Assembly (NCBI GenBank): GCA_040255675.1
Contig: JBDZVM010000020.1
Span: 1 to 64,000, forward strand
Reading direction: 5' to 3'
DNA: 64,000 bases
From: JBDZVM01 sp040255675
GTDB taxonomy: Bacteria; Actinomycetota; Actinomycetes; Acidothermales; Acidothermaceae
This document shows positions 25,752-32,004 of the stretch, piece after piece (the stretch's first letter is position 1; each line of letters starts with the position of its first letter). A program made the position numbers and the translations under genes. The notes below the pieces were generated by a model, which made no database searches, was not told the origin of the DNA, and saw only the letters and a program-made list of their open reading frames with translations.

Positions 25752-26059
25752 CCGCGGAATGGTTACCGATCAGATATAGGGACTTTTACGACGTCCCGCG
25801 CGCTATCGTGGTGGAGTGGCGCGGTGGACTGTATCTCTTCGACTGCCTTTTTGACGACGAGCTGGAGGACTACGAACCCTTTTATAACGTCTATCTTCTG
25901 CCGGACGAGGTGAAGGACAGCATTGGCTCCATGTCTTGGACAGACCTGGGTCATCGCGGACGTCTGATCGGAAGAGTCAACACGGGTGATATCGAGCTCG
26001 ACGTTACAAAGCGCGAAGCGCTGAACGCATCGGTGTTCGAACGGCTTCCACCACTGTAA
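25748..26059 (+). CDS. Probable immunity protein for the RHS toxin
   Basis: A 103-residue acidic protein beginning MTAEWLPIRYRDFYDVPRAI. Its ATG overlaps the RHS stop (ATGA, 4 bases), so the two are translated together. Acidic stretches (CLFDDELEDYEPF) and lack of signal or membrane segments fit a cytoplasmic inhibitor. The family is not recognised by name. The assignment rests on position: immunity genes directly follow the toxin tip in polymorphic toxin systems. Confidence 0.7.
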   Translation: MTAEWLPIRYRDFYDVPRAIVVEWRGGLYLFDCLFDDELEDYEPFYNVYLLPDEVKDSIGSMSWTDLGHRGRLIGRVNTGDIELDVTKREALNASVFERLPPL

Positions 26060-26081
26060 TCGAACGTGGGGTGTTCCCGAA

Positions 26082-26474
26082 ATGAGTGCGCTCGGCCAGT
26101 TCACGTTGATGCTCGCAACGCTTTCCATCCGGCTGACCGAGGTTGCCGAGGCGGTACGAGCGTTTCCCGGCGTGCGGCTCGTCACAACGGACGTCAGTCC
26201 TCGCTCGTACGAGTCCGGGCCGCGCATTGAGGCGTACGTCGACGCGGAGCTCGAAAGCGGCAACTCGCTCGCCTGGTGGCTCGAACTGTATGAGGACGGA
26301 GGATCATGGGTCGTGGAGTCGAGCATTCTCCACACGACGTCGCAAGGGCAGGATCAGTTACGTGAGCTCCCCGCCCGGTACGCCGTGAACGCTGGGGAAT
26401 TGGCGTCGGAGGTCGGGGGCGCAACCGATGCTCTCATTTCATCAGTTGGTGCCGATGAAGTGGGCCAGTTGTAA
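26082..26474 (+). CDS. Hypothetical protein, possibly a second immunity protein
   Basis: A 130-residue cytoplasmic protein, 22 bases downstream of the immunity gene. It begins MSALGQFTLMLATLSIRLTE and contains YVDAELESGNSLAWWLELYEDGGSWVVESSILH, a beta-rich stretch like those in small inhibitor proteins. It lies between the RHS immunity gene and an orphan toxin tip, where arrays of extra immunity genes are common. Function is inferred from place only. Confidence 0.5.
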   Translation: MSALGQFTLMLATLSIRLTEVAEAVRAFPGVRLVTTDVSPRSYESGPRIEAYVDAELESGNSLAWWLELYEDGGSWVVESSILHTTSQGQDQLRELPARYAVNAGELASEVGGATDALISSVGADEVGQL

Positions 26475-26514
26475 GTTCGAGCTACAGAAATCGCCTTGAC
26501 AAGAATCACCTCCA

Positions 26515-27117
26515 TTGACCGGGACCAATTCGGGCGACGCCAATGGCTACACCGCGTTCGTCACCGCGCCCACAGCACCCGACGCGGTCGCCTTCGGCGC
26601 CGTCGCTCTAGGCGCCGGGGTTGTGGCGGCAGGCAACGGCATCGCCGAAGCGGTCGATACCTGCAACAGCGGCAAAGGATCATGCGCGGGCAGCATCGTG
26701 GATGTGGCCTTCGACACTGCATCCATCGTTCCACTGTTCGGCATCGCCCACGACGTCGCGAGAACAGCAAGGACTGCGGCGGACCCCGATGAACTCGTCA
26801 CCGGCCGGCACTACACTAACGACGTTGGCAGGCAGCAGATCGGACAATCAGGCAACCTGCGTAGTGGCGCCTACGTAACGAAGCCGGCGGAAATACCGGC
26901 AGGCACATCCTCAGAAAGCGTCGAAAAGATGCTTGAGATCGAGCCAGGTAAGGGCAGCAACTACATCGATGTCCAGGTGCCCAGCCCGCATCTACAAGTA
27001 CCCGAGAACGGTCCCATAACGAGCGGGGAGCGTGGCAACGTGTCCTACGCACCCCGGTCGAAATCGGAAACTCGAAGTTCGTGCCCTGATGGCCCACGAG
27101 ATCGCGCGATGCGCTAA
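26515..27117 (+). pseudogene. Orphan RHS tip with HYD1-type ADP-ribosyltransferase-like domain, frameshifted near its end
   Basis: The start resembles an RHS core junction (bases from about 26500 read RITSID, compare RFTSID in the main gene), followed by the shared linker and then a new tip: GRHYTNDVGRQQIGQSGNL, PAGTSSESVEKMLEIEPGKG and ITSGERGNVSY. RHYT near the start and SG.RG late fit HYD1-type ADP-ribosyltransferase toxins (moderate confidence). There is no signal or RHS barrel, so it is a silent cassette. After 27050 the frame appears to have lost one C in a C-run: the +1 frame reads PVEIGNSKFVP then TGA at 27087-27089, overlapping the next start by one base, which looks like the original end. 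Confidence 0.6.
26593..26749. repeat. 157-bp direct repeat, copy in the orphan tip
   Basis: The partner of 25248-25404; the two copies allow recombination that would swap the toxin tip of the RHS gene and delete 1345 bases. Confidence 0.9.
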
Positions 27118-27460
27118 CTGCGCTCATGAACTTGCCTTCGAGCGGTTCAACGCCCGTCTCGGCAACCAGGGCTATCTGTACTGCGATAGCGACGCAACCG
27201 TGGTTACGTGGAATTCGTACGACCCTACCTATTCACGGCTATCCAACGACACACATCCATGGATGCTCAATGCCCGAGGGAGAATGCTTATCGAGCGAAG
27301 CATCATCGCATGTCCCAACGGCGGCCGATTCAGATTCAGCGCTCAGCCCCGCTGCCCGTTCTGCCTGGTAGAACTTCCACATCTCAACGCCGACCCGGCA
27401 TACTTCGTCGTCCTAGCTGCTCGGCTTGCCGGTGAACATGAACAGATCTGGCGGCCGTAA
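27089..27460 (+). CDS. Probable immunity protein for the orphan ART-like tip
   Basis: A 123-residue protein from ATG 27089, chosen because the reconstructed toxin stop TGA overlaps it by one base. It begins MAHEIARCANCAHEL and carries CANC and, near the end, CPFC, so a zinc-binding pair of CxxC motifs is likely. The middle contains YLYCDSDATVVTWNSYDP. No signal peptide. Location right after a toxin tip argues for immunity; the family is not recognised. Confidence 0.55.
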   Translation: MAHEIARCANCAHELAFERFNARLGNQGYLYCDSDATVVTWNSYDPTYSRLSNDTHPWMLNARGRMLIERSIIACPNGGRFRFSAQPRCPFCLVELPHLNADPAYFVVLAARLAGEHEQIWRP

Positions 27461-27670
27461 CGCTCAGGGACGCGCAATGGTCCGTCGGGTCCCCGTACTA
27501 CGATGTCCGACCCGCGTGCTGCCTGCGTGCCTAGCGTCTGTGGGTTGGCGCTGAAGTTCGCGGGAGCCCGAAGATTGGGTCGACGCACTCGACCAAACCG
27601 GTCAAGCGCTCTCCACCAGCGGAGGGTAGGGCACCATCGTGCAAAACGACGATTTGCGGAAATCAGACGT
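27461..27670. other. Short spacer before the second IS derivative
   Basis: 210 bases with no convincing gene or repeat. It ends with TCAGACGT next to the inner end of IS copy 2; this 8-mer does not match any other IS flank here. Confidence 0.3.
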
Positions 27671-27712
27671 ATGGCCTCTCCATCTAACGGCGGCAAGTTA
27701 GGGGAATCGGCC
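27671..27712. repeat. IS1595-like terminal inverted repeat (copy 2, inner end)
   Basis: ATGGCCTCTCCATCTAACG followed by GCGGCAAGTTAGGGG and ATCGGCCAG; differs from the 17371 end mainly by A to G at base 4. Confidence 0.75.
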
Positions 27713-27755
27713 AGCCTGTTACTGGGGTTGTTCCTATCCAGGATCACGCCTCGGG

Positions 27756-29228
27756 TTACGGCATGGTGAGGCGAATGCCGGCGTCTTCGGCCTCCCTGGC
27801 GTCGCGGAGTGCGTGTGTTCGCGCAAGGTCGGCTTCGGCCGTGCTCCTGTTCGTGAAGTCGACTCTGCCGGTCCAACGCCGTGCGAAAGACAGCGTCGCC
27901 AGCAGTGCCGCGAAGTTGCTCCCGTGCGTCGCGGCCTTCAGCGCCGCCAGGTAGTTCAGCCGGAACACTGTCGGGATGATGATCCGCACCTCGGACGCGG
28001 TCGCCAGTTCGGCGTTCATCATGATGCGGGCTGTCCGGCCGTTGCCGTCGGCGAACGGGTGCACCTCAGATGTCATGAACATCATGTAGGTCGCGCGGGC
28101 GAACGGGCTGATGAGGCCGGCGCCGATGTCGAAGCCGCGCCGCAGCGTGCCCTCGACCATCGCCGGGTCGACGAACTCGGTGCTTCCGGCTCGGTTCGCG
28201 CGGTCCTTGAACTGGCCGGGGCCCTTGTCCGGCCGTCCGGCCATGATGACCGCGTGACGGGACCGGAGCAGGCCGATGTACTCGTCGCCGGTCTTCGGGG
28301 TGTGGCGCATCTCCGCGTCGGAGTTCGTGAGCTCGTAGGTGCCGAGGATGTCGTGAGCGTCTGCCGGGCGCTGCTCGGGGACGACGCCGTTGAACACGAT
28401 GTCGGACGCTTCGTCGAGGGTGAACTCGGTGCCCTCGATGTAGTTGGAGAAGTACGCCTCGTAGAACGGCAGTAGCGTGCGGCGGGCCGCGTCGATCGGC
28501 ATCGCGGTGAGCACGTCGGGCGGCTGGTCGTCGAGGAACTCGGCGAGCTGGTTGAACAGCGTGACGCGGCGCGGGTCGAAAGGCGCACCCGCGGCGCGTG
28601 CGATCAGCTCGGGTGAGCGCAACGGCACCGAGTCGTTGGTGTTCAGGGCGGCGCTGATGAGTTTGTCGAGGGTGGCCATGGCGCGCTCGGCGCCCAGCCG
28701 CGGGGCGAGCTGACGCGCTTCGTCGCGGATGCGGTTCAGGTAACCCTCGCCGCGGGACGCGCACAGTTCGGCGATCCAGGTCTCCACTTCCTCGCGTGTC
28801 AGCGTGCGCGCGGTGCCCGCGGCCGTCAGGCGCGTCGGCGCGAGGTTTTCCAGCAGGCTGCGGGCGATACCGGCCATGTGAACTCCGGCCGGGAGGGCCA
28901 TGTCCCCCTCCAGTGGGCCTACACCGCGGCGGGGGTGCACGGTGACGCCGGCGAGTGCGAGCGGCCGCGAGCGGTTCGCGACCACGAACAGGGTCCCGTC
29001 CGCGCCGAACCCACCGTCGCGGACAGAACGGTCGACGATCACCGCACCGGGCATCGCGTGCCCCACGATGTCCCACAGGCGCTGCTGCATCACCTCGGCC
29101 ACTGGCCTGCCTGTCTCGCTGAAGTAGACGCCCGGCCCCACCTTGACCAGCTCGCCACGTCGGACGGCGCGCGCAATCCTGTCCTTGTCGGTGTCGCTGG
29201 CGAAGACGACGGGTGCGAATTCGGCCAT
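27756..29228 (-). CDS. Fic-family AMPylase-like protein with N-terminal AbiEi-like domain
   Basis: A 490-residue protein from ATG 29228, which follows GGAGGAGACC; an in-frame ATG at 29306 exists but lies in repeats. Residues 1-200 begin FASDTDKDRIARAVRRGELVK and VGPGVYFSETGR, the winged-helix pattern of AbiEi-type antitoxins. The Fic domain (about 280-450) has the complete motif HPFADGNGRTAR, so AMP transfer (or a related NMP transfer) is expected; ending residues are helical. An inhibitory helix motif (S/TxxxE/DG) was not located with confidence. Fusion of an antitoxin-type DNA-binding domain to Fic suggests self-regulated toxin or phage defence, as with type IV AbiE systems. The repeats upstream fit autoregulation. 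Confidence 0.85.
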   Translation of the reverse strand: MAEFAPVVFASDTDKDRIARAVRRGELVKVGPGVYFSETGRPVAEVMQQRLWDIVGHAMPGAVIVDRSVRDGGFGADGTLFVVANRSRPLALAGVTVHPRRGVGPLEGDMALPAGVHMAGIARSLLENLAPTRLTAAGTARTLTREEVETWIAELCASRGEGYLNRIRDEARQLAPRLGAERAMATLDKLISAALNTNDSVPLRSPELIARAAGAPFDPRRVTLFNQLAEFLDDQPPDVLTAMPIDAARRTLLPFYEAYFSNYIEGTEFTLDEASDIVFNGVVPEQRPADAHDILGTYELTNSDAEMRHTPKTGDEYIGLLRSRHAVIMAGRPDKGPGQFKDRANRAGSTEFVDPAMVEGTLRRGFDIGAGLISPFARATYMMFMTSEVHPFADGNGRTARIMMNAELATASEVRIIIPTVFRLNYLAALKAATHGSNFAALLATLSFARRWTGRVDFTNRSTAEADLARTHALRDAREAEDAGIRLTMP

Positions 29229-29260
29229 GGTCTCCTCCGGGGCTTCGAGCGCCTCGCGAA

Positions 29261-29397
29261 CGCGAGTTTCTGTGTGCCAGAGTGCCTGGACGCGAGTTTC
29301 CGTCATTCAGACTAGCAGTCTGATGCGAGTTTTTGTCCTCCGAAGCAGGGGCACGTGCGCGAGAAATAGCGGAGTTGGCAGCCCGGGACGCGAGTTT
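29261..29397. promoter_or_regulatory. Five phased CGCGAGTTT-type repeats and a palindrome upstream of the Fic gene
   Basis: CGCGAGTTT lies at 29261, 29291, 29389, with TGCGAGTTT at 29324 and CGCGAGAAA at 29358. Spacings are 30, 33, 34 and 31 bases, about three helical turns each, so all face one side of the DNA. CAGACT-agc-AGTCTG (29308-29322) is a perfect palindrome between copies two and three. The Fic protein has an AbiEi-like winged helix, so an autoregulatory operator array is the natural guess. Confidence 0.55.
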
Positions 29398-29719
29398 TCG
29401 CGGGGGAGCTCCGCCTCAGGGCAGCGCAGGCAGGGGCCTGACAGTCTCTACCGGTCGCTGTCTCCGCGGAGCACGAGCATCAGCACGCGACCTGAAGGCC
29501 ACCCTGTCGCCGAGGTCGTGGTGTTCTCGACCGGCTTCGCCAGCCGGCGAGAGCGGCCGATGCGTCCGCGCACCCAGACCCGCCAAGTGTGGCCCACGGG
29601 ACGGAACTTCACGCGCCTCGAAACGTGAGGCCGAAAAAGGAACACGCCCTGCTAGCGATGCGTCGTCGCAGTCTTGGTGAGCAACCTCGGCAAGTTGCTC
29701 TGGTCCGGAGACGTACGGG

Positions 29720-29812
29720 GCAGGCCTCGTCGTCGGGAAACCGACCCGCGAACTGCGCGGCGATCGCGGGGTACTGCCTGTCGGCCACAGCCTCCGTCAG
29801 CCTGATGAAGTC
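29720..29812 (-). pseudogene. 5' remnant of an IS1595 transposase
   Basis: On the minus strand the frame reads LTEAVADRQYPAIAAQFAG, then RFPDDEAC, and matches the first 30 residues of the copy 1 transposase (VAGRQYPATAVQFAAWFPDDEAC, here split into VAGRQYPATAVQ and FAAWFPDDEAC). After DDEAC the similarity ends abruptly. The rest of the transposase is absent. The bases between 29398 and 29720 hold no gene that I can support. Confidence 0.7.
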
Positions 29813-29821
29813 TTTACCGGC

Positions 29822-29864
29822 GGACAGAACCCCTTACCGTACCGTCGTTAGATGGAGAGGTCAT
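29822..29864. repeat. IS1595-like terminal inverted repeat (copy 2, outer end)
   Basis: On the minus strand from 29864: ATGACCTCTCCATCTAACG then ACGGTACGGTAAGGGG. It differs from the 19259 end at only a few bases over 35. Confidence 0.8.
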
Positions 29865-29872
29865 TCGCAGGA
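29865..29872. repeat. Target-site duplication, right copy
   Basis: TCGCAGGA, identical to 17363-17370, directly after the outer end of copy 2. It lies two codons downstream of the lost methyltransferase start (29885-29883). Confidence 0.8.
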
Positions 29873-29884
29873 AGTTTTGCCGCA

Positions 29885-31669
29885 TCAAGGCTGCTGCCAT
29901 GGGCGGGCCAGCCGTGCCGTGCATTCGAGCATGACGGCATGCACGAAAGCCTGCGGCAGATTGCCGCGTAACTGCCGCTGGCCCACGTCATATTCCTCCG
30001 AATAAAGTCCCGGCGGCCCGCATGCCGCGCGATTTCGCTCGAACCATCGCGTGGCTTCGACGTCGCGGCCTTGCTGGTGCAGCGCGAGGGCCATGGCGAA
30101 ACCGCACAGCAAGAAAGCGCCTTCGGCATCGCCGAGAAGCCCGGCTTCGTGCCGGAACCGGTACAGATAGTTTTCGCTCGCGAGATCGTCGAGGAGGGCG
30201 TCGATTGTGGCGAGGGTTCGTGGGTCGTCGACCCGGACGCCGCCACGGATGATCGGCAACAATAATGCCGCGTCGACCCGCTCGTCGTCCGGTGCGCGTT
30301 GCCATCGACCTGTCGGGTGTATCGACGTCGCGGACGTTTCGGCGACAATCGAGTCAGCCAAGCCGAGCCAGTCGCGCGTCTTCGCGGCGGGGGCGCCGAC
30401 GGCACTGATGGCCCGCAATCCGGCGCCGCAGATGAGCCTGCTTTCCGTCCAGGGCGAGGGGTCGAGTTCCCAGATCCCCGCGTCTGGTTCACCCCAGCGA
30501 GCCGCGACCGCGTCGGCCGCGATCTCGGCGGCACGCCATCCGTCGGCGTCGAGTCGGTCGGCTTGTGCCGCCGCGGCGAAAAGAAGCAGCGCTTCACCAA
30601 ACACGTCGAGCTGGAATTGCCTGTTCACGTGGTTGCCCGCGATGTCGCGGCCGCCCGGGTACCCCGGCAGGCTCAGCTCGCGCTCGTCGGGCACGTCGTC
30701 GCCGGCCGTCGTGTAGGCCGGGCGCAATTTCCGTCCGTCGTCGAGCAGGCGCGACGCGACGAAGCGAACGGCGTCGTCGACGAGCGGAAACGCCTCCGAC
30801 GCCGCGGCCGCCTGACCCGCAAGGCATTGATCGCGAATCCAGACGTAGCGGTAGTCGTAGTTGCGCCCTTGCCGCGCTCGTTCGGGAAGGCTTGTGGTGG
30901 GTGCGGCGACCATGCCGCCGCCGCGACTCGTCAGCCCGCGCAAGACCGCGTAAGAATGTCGCGCGTCCGTGCGAGCGATATTGTTCGGCAGTTCGGGAAC
31001 CGCGGATTGCCAGGTGTGCTCGGTCGCGTCCCATGCCTTCCCGGCTTGAATCGGATCGCCGTCGAGCGGCTTTGTCGCAATCTCCAGCACGAGGTCGTGA
31101 GCTTCACCTTCACGAAGCCGCAGCCGCGCGGCAAGACTCTCGCGGCCATGACCGAACTGGCCCGGCTGCGCGGTTTCACCGCCGAGCCAGCGCAGGTAGA
31201 GGTCACCGACCTTCGCGGTCCAGATGCCGTCGCTACACGACAATGAGGTCATGCCCCGGCGGCCGAACGCGGCTCGCGGCTCGAGCAGCAGCTTTATTCG
31301 CGCCGCGCCCTCTACGGCCGTGATGCGGCGGAGCACGACCGCGCACTCGGGGTCACCGGGGAAAGCCAGCGCTTCACGGCATTCGACGATGCCGTCGTCC
31401 GTTATCCAGCGCGACCGCCAGATCAGCGTGGATCCTTCGTAGTAGCCGCCCCACACGAATCGTCCGATCGGACTCACGGCGTAATTCCCGCGACCGCCGA
31501 TGAGCGTGGAAAAGACGGCGTCCGAATCCCAACGGGGCGCGCACATCCACGCGATTTCGCCGCGTGGGCCGACCAGCGCGCCGCGTTCACCGTCAGCGAG
31601 CAACGCATATTCGCGCAGGACGTGCGGCGGAAACTCGACCAGCCCGCCAGTGTCAACGCTTGATAACAC
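29885..31669 (-). CDS. Glycoside hydrolase family 15 (glucoamylase/trehalase type)
   Basis: About 594 residues from GTG 31669, which overlaps the TAG of the upstream gene by one base; a longer reading to 31735 would run deep into that gene. It lacks a signal peptide. The N-terminal beta-sandwich has YALLADGERGALVGPRGEIAW and APRWDSDAVFSTLIGG; the barrel has RNYDYRYVWIRDQCL, DAGIWELD (general acid Glu) and GLYSEEYD (general base Glu region). GH15 members of this form release glucose from alpha-glucans, dextran or trehalose. Its TGA overlaps the ancestral start of the methyltransferase gene, now cut off by the transposon. Activity range is inference. Confidence 0.88.
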   Translation of the reverse strand: MLSSVDTGGLVEFPPHVLREYALLADGERGALVGPRGEIAWMCAPRWDSDAVFSTLIGGRGNYAVSPIGRFVWGGYYEGSTLIWRSRWITDDGIVECREALAFPGDPECAVVLRRITAVEGAARIKLLLEPRAAFGRRGMTSLSCSDGIWTAKVGDLYLRWLGGETAQPGQFGHGRESLAARLRLREGEAHDLVLEIATKPLDGDPIQAGKAWDATEHTWQSAVPELPNNIARTDARHSYAVLRGLTSRGGGMVAAPTTSLPERARQGRNYDYRYVWIRDQCLAGQAAAASEAFPLVDDAVRFVASRLLDDGRKLRPAYTTAGDDVPDERELSLPGYPGGRDIAGNHVNRQFQLDVFGEALLLFAAAAQADRLDADGWRAAEIAADAVAARWGEPDAGIWELDPSPWTESRLICGAGLRAISAVGAPAAKTRDWLGLADSIVAETSATSIHPTGRWQRAPDDERVDAALLLPIIRGGVRVDDPRTLATIDALLDDLASENYLYRFRHEAGLLGDAEGAFLLCGFAMALALHQQGRDVEATRWFERNRAACGPPGLYSEEYDVGQRQLRGNLPQAFVHAVMLECTARLARPWQQP

Positions 31670-31920
31670 TAGGCGGCTCGCTGTGCGCGATTGCGGTACT
31701 TGTGCCACATCCGCAGCGGGAAAAGTCCGAACCACGGGGCTCGACGTCCGAGTTCGTCGCGGTCTTCGTGATCGAACGCGGTTGCGTACCGCTGCGCCAG
31801 CGCCGCCGATTCATATGCTTTCGCGCCTTGCGTGCCACACCCGCGTTCGCACTCCCAGCGCATGACGGCGCCTTCGCCCCGAAACCGGAACCGATGACCG
31901 AGCATTCGGCAACTGAGCAC
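31669..31920 (-). CDS. Small conserved-looking protein (83 residues) coupled to GH15
   Basis: From GTG 31920 the frame reads VLSCRMLGHRFRFRGEGAVMR, with WECERGCGTQG a few residues on, then YATAFDHEDRDELGRRAPWFG and LFPLRMWHKYR. The Cys pair (CERGC) and an early Cys suggest a small metal-binding protein; the rest is basic and helical. Its stop TAG overlaps the GTG of the GH15 gene by one base, so the two are coupled. I recall similar short actinobacterial proteins of unknown function but cannot name a family. Divergent from the MFS gene by 84 bases. Confidence 0.6.
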   Translation of the reverse strand: MLSCRMLGHRFRFRGEGAVMRWECERGCGTQGAKAYESAALAQRYATAFDHEDRDELGRRAPWFGLFPLRMWHKYRNRAQRAA

Positions 31921-32004
31921 GTCGTGATGAATACCCAGCTTCCGCGGGTACCAACAGTGGGGCCACGGACGGCGACGACTCGTCGCATCGGCCGAGGAGG
32001 AGTG

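Larger units (their letters stand above)
17371..29864. mobile_element. 12.5-kb composite transposon bounded by IS1595-like ends
   Basis: The left boundary is the outer inverted repeat of IS copy 1 (17371), the right boundary the outer repeat of IS copy 2 (29864). Both outer ends begin ATGACCTCTCCATCTAACG. The flanks carry the identical 8-mer TCGCAGGA, and excision with one copy kept restores an open reading frame and a one-base stop/start overlap between the GH15 and methyltransferase genes. These three facts together support a single transposition event. The cargo is a lipoprotein gene, truncated host fragments, an RHS toxin and immunity block, an orphan toxin tip with immunity gene, and an AbiEi-Fic protein. 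Mobilisation would need the one transposase left, in copy 1. Confidence 0.85.
27671..29864. mobile_element. Transposase-less IS1595-like derivative carrying an AbiEi-Fic gene (copy 2)
   Basis: The 2194-base segment has IS ends like copy 1: left ATGGCCTCTCCATCTAACG with TTAGGGGAATCGGCCAG, right (minus strand from 29864) ATGACCTCTCCATCTAACG with GGTACGGTAAGGGG. Between them lie an intact Fic-family gene and only the first 30 or so codons of a transposase at 29720-29812. It can move only in trans, but its right end was used as the outer end of the composite transposon, so it is functional or was recently. Confidence 0.75.

Noticed and set aside
28066..29076. 336-codon reading on the same strand as the Fic gene
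   Set aside because: Low-complexity Arg/Pro-rich frame fully inside the Fic gene, whose motifs are intact.
31564..32004. N-terminal extension of the MFS gene by 147 codons
   Set aside because: It lies over the GH15 start and the 83-residue gene; the GAGGAGG site and MFS homology start at 32005.
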